Assembly: GCA_947626615.1 (NCBI GenBank)
Contig: CANQSW010000029.1
Coordinates: 1 to 12,135 of the forward strand
Length of the DNA stretch: 12,135 nucleotides
Origin: an uncultured Peptococcaceae bacterium
Lineage (GTDB): Bacteria; Bacillota; Dehalobacteriia; UBA4068; UBA4997
Direction: 5' to 3'
In this document: positions 1 through 6,662 of the stretch, piece by piece
Layout: the number at the start of each line of letters is the position of its first letter
How positions within the stretch are numbered: position 1 is the first letter of the stretch
Program-made: the position numbers and the translations under genes
Notes under the pieces: generated by a model
The model's database searches: none
Seen by the model: the letters and a program-made list of their open reading frames with translations, nothing else
Told to the model about the DNA's origin: nothing

Positions 1-1010
1 TGGGCGTGGCCGGTATCATCGACCTTGGCACGCTGGCCGCGTTTTTGCAGTTCACGCGCCAGTTCTCCCAGCCGATCGGGCAGATATCGCAGCAGTTCAA
101 CGGCGTGCTGCTGGCGCTGGCCGGGGCGGAGCGTATATTCGCTATTTTGGACGCCGAACCGGAGAGCGAAGCCGGCAGCGTCACGCTGGTGCGGGCGGAT
201 AAGGCCGCCGACGGCTGGCGGGAGGCCCCCAAGGGCCAAACCTGGCTGTGGAAGCGGGGCGACAGCTATACCGAAGTCAAAGGCGACGTGCGGCTGGAGG
301 ACGTTGTGTTCGGCTATCAGCCGGAAAAGACCGTGCTGCACGGCGTCAGCTTCTACGCCAAGCCCGGTCAGAAAATAGCGCTGGTGGGCAGCACCGGCGC
401 GGGCAAGACCACGATAACCAACCTGATCAACCGCTTTTACGATATCACCGAGGGGCGCATACTTTACGACGGTATACCGCTGCAGGAGATTAAAAAGCCG
501 GATCTCCGCCGTTCTATGGCCTTTGTGCTGCAAGACAGCCATCTGTTCTCCGGCACGATACGCGAAAATATCCGCTACGGCCGGCTGGACGCAACGGACG
601 AAGAGGTGGAGGCGGCGGCCCGGCTCGCCAACGCCGATACGTTTATCCGCCATCTGTCGAAAGGTTACGAAACGTATATCACCGGAGACGGCGGCAATCT
701 TTCGCAGGGGCAGCGCCAGCTGCTCACGATAGCGCGGGCGGCGCTGGCCGACACCCCCGTTATGGTGCTGGACGAAGCCACCAGTTCGGTCGATACCCGC
801 ACCGAGCGGCTGATCGAAAAGGGCATGGACCGTCTGATGGAAAACCGCACTGTCTTTGTGATCGCACATCGGCTCTCCACCGTGCGGAACGCCAACGCCA
901 TTTTGGTGCTGGAGGGCGGCCAGGTGGTGGAGCGCGGCGACCACGACGAGCTTTTGGCGCAGCGCGGCCGCTATTATCAGCTCTACACAGGTATGTTCGA
1001 ACTGGAATAA
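1..1010 (+). CDS. ABC exporter subunit (membrane domain plus ATPase), 3' part
   Basis: This is the C-terminal part of a type IV (multidrug/lipid-type) ABC exporter half-transporter. The reading frame is open to the left edge, so the start and most of the membrane domain lie outside. Residues here are counted from the codon at position 6. Residues 1-48 are the end of the membrane domain, followed by a linker that is longer than usual (about 50-95) and then the nucleotide-binding domain. Seen directly: Walker A GSTGAGKTT at 128-136, Q-loop Q176, signature LSQGQ at 232-236, Walker B with D256-E257 and H-loop H288. All catalytic residues are present, so the site looks active. The sequence resembles the clostridial exporter halves that work as heterodimers, so the partner is probably just upstream. 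The substrate cannot be told. The gene ends at a bidirectional terminator and converges on the next gene. Confidence 0.95.
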   Translation, partial: GVAGIIDLGTLAAFLQFTRQFSQPIGQISQQFNGVLLALAGAERIFAILDAEPESEAGSVTLVRADKAADGWREAPKGQTWLWKRGDSYTEVKGDVRLEDVVFGYQPEKTVLHGVSFYAKPGQKIALVGSTGAGKTTITNLINRFYDITEGRILYDGIPLQEIKKPDLRRSMAFVLQDSHLFSGTIRENIRYGRLDATDEEVEAAARLANADTFIRHLSKGYETYITGDGGNLSQGQRQLLTIARAALADTPVMVLDEATSSVDTRTERLIEKGMDRLMENRTVFVIAHRLSTVRNANAILVLEGGQVVERGDHDELLAQRGRYYQLYTGMFELE

Positions 1011-1017
1011 AAAGCCG

Positions 1018-1060
1018 AAAAAAACAGCGGCAGGCAGTCTCGCCTGTCGCTGTTTGCTTT
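1018..1060. terminator. Bidirectional intrinsic terminator between convergent genes
   Basis: The arms at 1022-1035 and 1042-1055 form a 14-base-pair stem with one G-T wobble and a 6-base loop. Read leftward, the stem is followed by seven T (seven A at 1018-1024 on the plus strand, the last three in the stem), which makes a strong terminator for the minus-strand gene. Read rightward, it is followed by GCTTTT, a weaker T-tract serving the ABC exporter gene. Its place between two convergent stops fits both roles. Confidence 0.85.
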
Positions 1061-1075
1061 TGGGCAAAATTCGGT

Positions 1076-1288
1076 TCACATCATGTGGCCGGTGATATAG
1101 AAAAGCAGGCAAATGGCCGCGGCGATGCAGACGCCGCCCATGACCTTGCCGACGATGTTATTTTTGTTGTGCTGATATTCAAACGGGTGGCGGAACAGAT
1201 CCTTGATCGCGTCCCACGTCGTTTCTTTTTTCGGTACGCTGGGGTTGGCGGCCTGGCGCGCGCGCTTGGCCCGGTTTTTTCTGCTCAT
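1076..1288 (-). CDS. Small basic single-pass membrane protein, function unknown
   Basis: This 70-residue protein is not one I recognise. The first 22 residues are rich in Lys and Arg (it begins MSRKNRAKRARQ). A polar middle section carries the stretch WDAIKDLFRHPFEY. A single hydrophobic segment at about 48-66 is followed by a very short tail ending in HMM. The basic N-terminus would favour a cytoplasmic N-terminus with the helix acting as an anchor. The start is well supported: GGAGG (plus-strand 1298-1302) lies 9 bases before the ATG. An extended -10 promoter lies upstream at 1342-1350, and a strong terminator follows the stop. These signals argue for a real gene rather than a shadow, although overlapping open frames exist on both strands. 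It appears to be transcribed alone. Confidence 0.75.
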   Translation of the reverse strand: MSRKNRAKRARQAANPSVPKKETTWDAIKDLFRHPFEYQHNKNNIVGKVMGGVCIAAAICLLFYITGHMM

Positions 1289-1306
1289 CTGGCAAAACCT
1301 CCGTTC

Positions 1307-1326
1307 GCGGTAATTTGCGGTAATTT
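1307..1326. repeat. Tandem 10-base direct repeat in the small gene's leader
   Basis: The unit GCGGTAATTT occurs twice back to back (1307-1316 and 1317-1326). It lies between the predicted leftward promoter and the ribosome binding site of the 70-residue gene. It is flanked by a 6-base inverted repeat, CGTTCG (1302-1307) and CGAACG (1329-1334). In the minus-strand RNA the second arm runs directly into GGAGG, so a stem there could partly hide the ribosome binding site. Confidence 0.6.
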
Positions 1327-1341
1327 TCCGAACGCTTATAT

Positions 1342-1370
1342 ATCATAACACATTCCGGCGGCAAAATCCA
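1342..1370 (-). promoter_or_regulatory. Promoter for the 70-residue gene
   Basis: Read on the minus strand, TATGAT (plus-strand 1342-1347) is preceded by TG and one base, giving an extended -10 element. The -35 position, 17 bases upstream (1365-1370), reads TGGATT and is weak, as is often the case with extended -10 promoters. Transcription would start near 1335, giving a leader of roughly 45 bases. Confidence 0.45.
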
Positions 1371-1384
1371 GCCCGTTTTGCCGC
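1358..1384. promoter_or_regulatory. Inverted repeat in divergent gap, possible operator
   Basis: The arms GCGGCAAAA (1358-1366) and TTTTGCCGC (1376-1384) are perfect complements around a 9-base spacer. The dyad covers the -35 region of the leftward promoter and lies about 40 bases upstream of the rightward one, so a bound protein could affect both. No T-tract follows in either direction that would make it a terminator. The binding protein is unknown, and GGCAAAA is common in the coding DNA here, so chance is possible. Confidence 0.35.
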
Positions 1385-1426
1385 GGCGGCGCATTTTTCC
1401 AACGAGCCGCGCCGGGCGCGCAAAGA

Positions 1427-1455
1427 TTGAAATTTGACGAAATATATGATACAAT
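1427..1455 (+). promoter_or_regulatory. Promoter of the SLH-transglutaminase operon
   Basis: The -35 TTGAAA (1427-1432) and -10 TACAAT (1450-1455) are 17 bases apart. The -10 is also extended by TG plus one base (1447-1449). Each element differs from the sigma-70/SigA consensus at one position, so this should be a fairly strong housekeeping promoter. Transcription would start near 1462, giving a leader of about 60 bases. Confidence 0.75.
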
Positions 1456-1521
1456 CAATCATAGTGAAGTGTTTTTGATTAAAAAGTGTATGTTTGTGCA
1501 GAATGAAAAAGGAGCAATAAA

Positions 1522-3129
1522 ATGTATTACAGGCCGATCCGGGCCGTGTGGCGCTGTATCTGGGCCGCTTTTATCGCGGCGGCTTTTATCTTTGTTCAAT
1601 CTACGCCGGCTCTGGCGGAAGACGCCGTGAACCGCGCCAACGGGCAGGTCTATACGATCGTCAACACCGTGCAGCTGGAAAACCGCAGCGGCCGGCCCAT
1701 TGAAAATATCCGGCTGGAAGTGCCGCTGGCCGCCGCCGAAAGCGTCGTTTGGCAGGATTTTCTGCAGGAGGAGCTTTCGCCCCAGCCGCAGAGCGTTTTC
1801 ACCAACGCCGCCGGGCTGCGCGTGGCGGTCTATGAGATAGACCGCCTGGACGCGGGCGAAGTCGTGCAAATGGTGCAAAGGGTGGCCGTGCGCAACTATT
1901 GCGTCAGCTTCGATATCGCCGCGCAGACCGACGCGCCGCTGCCGGAAGAGCTTGCGCCGTATCTGCAGCCGAGCGTCAACATAAATTCCGACGAGGCGGA
2001 GATAAAGGAGTTCGCCCGGCTTTCCGCCGCGGCCTCCTCCAACCCCTACCTGCAGGCGCGGCTGCTGTTTGCCGCCGTCAACAATCATATGACCTACGAT
2101 AATAACGCCGGCGGCACACATTCCGCCCTGGCCGCCTATCGCAACCGGCGCGGCAACTGCGACGATTACGCCGATCTTTATGCCGCCTGCCTGCGTTCTC
2201 TCGGCATACCGGCCCGCGTTTGCAGCGGCTATATTTACGGCCGCGCGGCGCAGACCGACAGCAGCTATTTGAGCCCCGCCGGGCATATCGACGCGGATAA
2301 AATTCGCCACAGCTGGGTGACGTTTTACATCAGCGGCGTGGGCTGGCTGGTGGCCGACCCGACTTTTTCCTATCTGGCGGCGGGGGGCGGCGATTCTCTG
2401 GTCGACTGGGATCGTTTTGCCGCCATAACCCCCGATAACCGTCTGGTCTATACGGGCAGCCAGCTGCCGGATAACAGCAGTATCGAGTATACGTATCAGG
2501 GCGCGGCCCCGCTCGTATCTTATCATTCGGAACTGGCGCTGTATTCGCTGCTGCTGCCGTTTAGCGATCTGGTGGACCATTGGGCGGCGGACAGCGTGCT
2601 GGGGCTTTATTATAACGCGCCGCCGTTAGTGAGTGGTATGGCTCCCGGTTATTTCGGCGTTGACGAACAGCTGACCAGAGCGGAGTTCGCCACCATTTTG
2701 AACCGCGTGCTGGACAGCGCCGACCCGCAGAACATTCCCGCCGTGCCGTCGCTGGCCTTCAGCGATCTGACGCCCGCTCACTGGGCTTATGACGAGATGA
2801 GAAAGGCCGTGGCCCGCGGCATACTGGACGGCTACCCGGACGGCACTATTCGCCCGAACGCCAAGCTGACCCGCGCCGAAGCGGCCGCCATGCTGAACCG
2901 TATCGTCGGCGGCACGCCGACAGCCGCCGCAGCTTTTAGCGACGTGGGGGCTGGCAGCTACGGCTGGGCGGCGGAGGCTATCGCCAATCTGGCCGAAAAG
3001 CAGATCATGACCGGCGTTTCGGCGGAGCGCTTCGCTCCGGCCCGGCTGATGACGCGCGGCGAGGGCGCGGCCATAATCTACCGCTGGATACTTAGCGACG
3101 ATTATCGCGGCAAATATCTCGATTATTAA
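1522..3129 (+). CDS. Secreted transglutaminase-fold protein with three SLH repeats
   Basis: This 535-residue protein is probably a cell-surface cysteine hydrolase or amide-bond enzyme. A signal peptide spans residues 1-32: basic start, hydrophobic core, then a PALA cleavage motif before E33. Residues 33 to about 165 look like the beta-rich domain often found before such cores. The transglutaminase-like core (about 170-285) keeps the full triad: C213 in RRGNCDDYADL, H263 in HSWVTFY and D279 in VADPTF. Three SLH repeats begin at F347, F413 and F472 and run to near the end, each with a TRAE- or TRGE-like motif. SLH repeats bind secondary cell-wall polymers in Gram-positives, so the enzyme is probably wall-anchored. 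The ATG has AAGGAG seven bases upstream. This is the first gene after the promoter at 1427-1455. Substrate is unknown; a protease or peptidoglycan-crosslink role is equally possible. Confidence 0.9.
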   Translation: MYYRPIRAVWRCIWAAFIAAAFIFVQSTPALAEDAVNRANGQVYTIVNTVQLENRSGRPIENIRLEVPLAAAESVVWQDFLQEELSPQPQSVFTNAAGLRVAVYEIDRLDAGEVVQMVQRVAVRNYCVSFDIAAQTDAPLPEELAPYLQPSVNINSDEAEIKEFARLSAAASSNPYLQARLLFAAVNNHMTYDNNAGGTHSALAAYRNRRGNCDDYADLYAACLRSLGIPARVCSGYIYGRAAQTDSSYLSPAGHIDADKIRHSWVTFYISGVGWLVADPTFSYLAAGGGDSLVDWDRFAAITPDNRLVYTGSQLPDNSSIEYTYQGAAPLVSYHSELALYSLLLPFSDLVDHWAADSVLGLYYNAPPLVSGMAPGYFGVDEQLTRAEFATILNRVLDSADPQNIPAVPSLAFSDLTPAHWAYDEMRKAVARGILDGYPDGTIRPNAKLTRAEAAAMLNRIVGGTPTAAAAFSDVGAGSYGWAAEAIANLAEKQIMTGVSAERFAPARLMTRGEGAAIIYRWILSDDYRGKYLDY

Positions 3130-3149
3130 ACAAGGCAGGAGAAACTCAA

Positions 3150-4316
3150 ATGAATGATTTTACCTTCCAAAGCCCCACCAAATTCGTTTTCGGCCGGGGC
3201 GCGCATAGAGAGGCCGGCAGACTGGCCGCGGAGCTTGGCGCTAAAAAGGTGCTGGTGCTTTACGGCGGCGGCTCTGCCGTCCAAAACGGCACTTTGCCGG
3301 CGGTTTTACAGTCGCTGGACGCGGCCGGGCTGGATTATTTATCGGCCGGCGGCGTGCAGCCGAACCCCGGCAGCTCCTTCGTATACAGCGCCATAGAGGG
3401 CGCGCGCGAAGAGGGCGTGGATATGCTGCTGGCGGTGGGCGGCGGCTCGGTCATAGATACGGCCAAGGCGGTGGCGCTCGGCGTGCCATATCCGGGCGAT
3501 TTTCTGGATTTTTACCGCGGCAGGCCGGTGGAGGAAGCCCTGCCCGTGGGCGTGGTGCTGACGATACCCGCAGCCGGCAGCGAGGGCTCGCCCAACAGCG
3601 TGATAACCGACGAGGAGCGCCGCATCAAAAAGGGCGCGAAGGGCGAAGCGCTGCGGCCGAAATTCGCCGTGCTTGACCCCGAGCTTACCTTCACGCTCAG
3701 CAAATATCAGAGCGCCTGCGGCATATCAGATATGATGGCGCATATTTTCGAGCGTTATTTCACCAAAACGCCGGAAAACGCCGTGACCGACCGTCTCTGC
3801 GAGGGCCTGCTGCTGGCGATAAAGGACGTGGCCATGCGCGTTATCATCGACAGCGAGGATTACGAGGCGCAGGCCGCGCTGATGTGGGCCGGTATGTTGG
3901 CGCACAACGATCTCTGCGGCGTGGGCAGAGAGCAGGACTGGGGCAGCCACGCGCTGGCGCACCAGATCTCCGCGCTGTATGATTCGGCGCACGGCGCGGC
4001 GCTGGCCGTTATTTTCCCGGCCTGGCTGAAATACGTTTACACTGAGGATATCGACCGGTTCGTCCGCTTTGCCCAAAACGTCTGGGGCATTTCGCCCGGC
4101 GGCGATAAGGAGCAGACGGCGCTGGCCGGTATCGCCAAATACGAGGAATTTTTGCGCGGCATCGGTATGCCCACCAGGCTTTCGCAGCTGGACGTGCCGG
4201 AGGAGGGCATACCGCAGCTGACAGAGCTGGCGTTTGCGCTCGGCAATACCACTATCGGTAATTTCAAGCGTTTGACTCCGGCCGACGTTGAGGCCGTATA
4301 CCGGCTGGCGCTCTGA
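3150..4316 (+). CDS. Iron-dependent alcohol/aldehyde dehydrogenase, YqhD/BDH-like
   Basis: A 388-residue group III alcohol dehydrogenase that interconverts alcohols and aldehydes with NAD(P)H in the cytoplasm. The four metal ligands known from E. coli YqhD fall at the same residue numbers: D194, H198, H267 and H281. The cofactor loop GGGS is at 97-100, and an N-terminal YGGGS (38-42) matches the region that contacts the NADPH phosphate in YqhD, so NADPH use is likely but inferred. The length matches the butanol dehydrogenase/YqhD branch. The physiological substrate cannot be told; these enzymes often reduce aldehydes made in fermentation or by lipid damage. GGAG lies 8 bases before the ATG. 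The gene starts 20 bases after the SLH gene and overlaps priA by one base, so all three are probably co-transcribed. Confidence 0.93.
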   Translation: MNDFTFQSPTKFVFGRGAHREAGRLAAELGAKKVLVLYGGGSAVQNGTLPAVLQSLDAAGLDYLSAGGVQPNPGSSFVYSAIEGAREEGVDMLLAVGGGSVIDTAKAVALGVPYPGDFLDFYRGRPVEEALPVGVVLTIPAAGSEGSPNSVITDEERRIKKGAKGEALRPKFAVLDPELTFTLSKYQSACGISDMMAHIFERYFTKTPENAVTDRLCEGLLLAIKDVAMRVIIDSEDYEAQAALMWAGMLAHNDLCGVGREQDWGSHALAHQISALYDSAHGAALAVIFPAWLKYVYTEDIDRFVRFAQNVWGISPGGDKEQTALAGIAKYEEFLRGIGMPTRLSQLDVPEEGIPQLTELAFALGNTTIGNFKRLTPADVEAVYRLAL

Positions 4317-6511
4317 TGCTGGCCGGGGTGATCATCAACAAAAAAACAGCGGCGCTGAACCGGCTGTTTTATTACAGCGTGCCCGAGGGCTGGCAGATTT
4401 TGCCCGGCCAGATCGTGCGCGTGGAATTTGGGCGGCAGGGGCTGGAGGCCGTCGTGGTGGAGCTGGCAGAAGACGGCTCTTATCCGGCGGACAAGCTGAA
4501 GCCGCTGCTTGGTGTTGTGCAGGAAAAGCCGCTTTTCGGCGCCGATCTGCTGGAGCTTTCCCGGTTCGCGGCGGACTATTATCTTTGCAGCCGGGCCAGC
4601 GTGTTGCAGGCCATGCTGCCAAGCGGCATGATGCTGACGGGGCGTATGCCGCGCTCGCAGATAGAACGCCGGGTGCGGCTGGCGGACGCTGCCGCCGCGC
4701 CGCGCGGAGCCAAACAGAAGCAGATCGTGGCGCTGCTGCGCGAAAAGGGCGAAATGCTTCTGCCGGAGCTGCTGCGGCAGGCGGAGGCCGCCCCGGCCTC
4801 GCTGCGCACGTTGGAGCGGCAGGACGTTATCTCGATCATCGAAGAAGAAATCTGGGAGGGGGAGGCCGCCGCGCCCGCCCCGGAGCCGCGCGAGCTCTCG
4901 CCCCGCCAGCTGCGCGTGCTGGAGGATATCCGCCGAAATATCCGCACGGCGAACAAGCCGGTGCTGCTGCACGGCGTCACCGGCAGCGGCAAAACGGAAA
5001 TATACCTGCGCCTGGCCGAGGATTGCCGCAGCCAGGGGCGGCAGGTCATCATACTGGTGCCGGAGATAGCTCTGACGCCGCAGACCGTGCGCATTTTCAG
5101 CCGCCGGCTGGGCGGCGGCGTGGCGGTGCTGCATTCCGGCCTTTCGGCGGCGGAACGCCGGGCGGCGTGGCTGGGCATCGCGGCCGGGCGTTACGACCTT
5201 ATCATCGGCGCGCGCTCGGCAATTTTTGCCCCCGCACCCAATTTGGGGCTCATCGTTATCGATGAGGAGCATGAGACGACGTATAAGCAGGACAACGCGC
5301 CGCGCTTCCACACCCGCACTCTGGCCGAAGAACGCTGCCGCCTGACCGGCGCTGCTCTGGTGCTGGGCAGCGCGACGCCCGACGTTTGCAGCTATTATAA
5401 GGCTCAAAAAGGCGAATACCTGCTCTGCGAAATGCCGGAGCGGATCCTTGGCCGGGCGGCGGCCAAAGTTCGTCTGGTCGATATGAGCCGGGAGTTCCGC
5501 GAGGGCAACAACAGCGTTTTCAGCCGCCTTTTGCAAAAAAAACTGACGGAAAACTGGCAGGCCGGGCGGCAGAGCCTGCTGTTTTTGAACCGCCGCGGTT
5601 ATGAATCGTTCGTCTCCTGCCGCAGCTGCGGCTACGTGGTGCAATGCCCGCATTGTTCGGTGGCGATGGCGTATCACACCGGGGAAGAGGTGTTGAAATG
5701 CCACTATTGCGGCCAAACGCTGTCTCTCCCAAAAGTCTGCCCCTCCTGCGGTTCGGCGGCGATACGCTATTTCGGCGCGGGGACGCAGAAGATCGTGGAG
5801 GCGGCGGCCCGGCTGCTGCCGCAGGCGCGCATTGCCCGGCTGGACAGAGACGCGGCGGCGGAGCGGGGCAGCTTCGAGCGGGTATACCGCGCCATGCTGG
5901 CCGGGGAGATCGATATCTTAGTCGGCACGCAGATGATAGCCAAGGGGCTGGACTTTCCGAACCTGACACTGGTGGGCGTGGTGGCCGCCGATCTTGCGCT
6001 GAACATGCCGGATCTTAGGAGCGGCGAGCGCGCCTTCCAGCTGACCGCGCAGGTGGCCGGCCGCGCCGGGCGGCATCAGGCGGGCGAAGTCGTCGTACAG
6101 ACGTATCAGCCGCAGTCGGAGATATTGCGGGCGGCGGCCATAGAGGATTATCAGGCGTTTTACCGCCGGGAGATATTGCAGCGGCAGCTGGCGGCCTATC
6201 CGCCGTTCGCCGCGCTTATCCGCATAGTTATCAGCGCTGGCAGCCAGGCCGCCGCGCTGGAGATCGGCCAAAAGCTGGCGCTGCGGCTGCAGCAGGCGGT
6301 GGAAAAGCTGCGGGCGGCGGAGGATATCAGCTTCTTCGGGCCGAGGCCCTGCCCCCGCGCCAAGATAAAAGACCGCTTCCGGCTGCAGATCATGCTGAAA
6401 GGCAAAGAGCTGGCGCTGCTGCGCGAGGCAGCGCGTCTGGCCACGGCGGAGCTGCGTCTGCCGCACGATTCTAATCTGGCCGTCGACGTTGAACCGCTGA
6501 ATATGATCTGA
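4316..6511 (+). CDS. priA: Primosomal replication-restart helicase PriA
   Basis: PriA is a 3'-to-5' superfamily 2 DNA helicase that recognises stalled or repaired forks and reloads the replicative helicase. The 731-residue product is almost exactly the length of E. coli PriA. The N-terminal region (about 1-110) fits the 3'-end-binding domain. Helicase motifs include Walker A GVTGSGKT at 220-227 (K226), DEEH at 316-319 and GSATP shortly after. The zinc-binding region has all eight cysteines: C435, C438, C444, C447, C462, C465, C475 and C478. The downstream GTQMIAKGLDFPNL and QVAGRAGR motifs complete the C-terminal helicase lobe. The ATG overlaps the dehydrogenase stop in a TGATG, so translation is probably coupled; no strong ribosome site is needed. 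In many Bacillota priA is followed by def and fmt, but here ilvD follows. Confidence 0.97.
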   Translation: MLAGVIINKKTAALNRLFYYSVPEGWQILPGQIVRVEFGRQGLEAVVVELAEDGSYPADKLKPLLGVVQEKPLFGADLLELSRFAADYYLCSRASVLQAMLPSGMMLTGRMPRSQIERRVRLADAAAAPRGAKQKQIVALLREKGEMLLPELLRQAEAAPASLRTLERQDVISIIEEEIWEGEAAAPAPEPRELSPRQLRVLEDIRRNIRTANKPVLLHGVTGSGKTEIYLRLAEDCRSQGRQVIILVPEIALTPQTVRIFSRRLGGGVAVLHSGLSAAERRAAWLGIAAGRYDLIIGARSAIFAPAPNLGLIVIDEEHETTYKQDNAPRFHTRTLAEERCRLTGAALVLGSATPDVCSYYKAQKGEYLLCEMPERILGRAAAKVRLVDMSREFREGNNSVFSRLLQKKLTENWQAGRQSLLFLNRRGYESFVSCRSCGYVVQCPHCSVAMAYHTGEEVLKCHYCGQTLSLPKVCPSCGSAAIRYFGAGTQKIVEAAARLLPQARIARLDRDAAAERGSFERVYRAMLAGEIDILVGTQMIAKGLDFPNLTLVGVVAADLALNMPDLRSGERAFQLTAQVAGRAGRHQAGEVVVQTYQPQSEILRAAAIEDYQAFYRREILQRQLAAYPPFAALIRIVISAGSQAAALEIGQKLALRLQQAVEKLRAAEDISFFGPRPCPRAKIKDRFRLQIMLKGKELALLREAARLATAELRLPHDSNLAVDVEPLNMI

Positions 6512-6662
6512 AAAACCTGTTGATAAAATTTTCCGCGCAAAAATTAGATAAATATAAGCAAAACGGCTGGTTTTATCAGTTTTTTTGTGTTAATATATAT
6601 TATTATTTTTCTCAAACGTATTCTGCCGCCGTTCGGCGGCATATCAAGGGGAGTGACCAAAC
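6512..6662 (+). promoter_or_regulatory. Promoter and leader region of the ilv operon
   Basis: This AT-rich gap of 151 bases sits between priA and ilvD. One promoter candidate is TTGATA (6520-6525) with TTAGAT (6544-6549), spacer 18. Another is an extended -10, TG-T-TAATAT (6588-6596), without a good -35. A near-palindrome TTTTCCGCGCAAAA (6529-6542) lies inside the spacer of the first candidate and could be an operator. I see no T-box: neither the conserved AGGGTGGNACC element nor the length is there. No clear terminator for priA is visible, so some readthrough into ilvD is possible. Confidence 0.5.
6624..6641 (+). promoter_or_regulatory. Hairpin just upstream of the ilvD ribosome site
   Basis: TGCCGCC (6624-6630) and GGCGGCA (6635-6641) form a 7-base-pair, GC-rich stem with a GTTC loop. 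It ends only four bases before the Shine-Dalgarno AAGGGGAG (6646-6653) of ilvD. No T-tract follows, so it is not a terminator. It could affect ribosome loading or mRNA stability; its role is inferred only. Confidence 0.45.

Noticed and set aside
1459..2580. A 373-codon minus-strand frame opposite the SLH-transglutaminase gene.
   Set aside because: The plus-strand gene has a promoter, ribosome site, signal peptide, catalytic triad and SLH repeats, so the antisense frame is a shadow.
4037..5716. A 559-codon open frame on the minus strand.
   Set aside because: It is antisense to the end of the dehydrogenase and to priA, with the same shadow-type composition and no recognisable domain.
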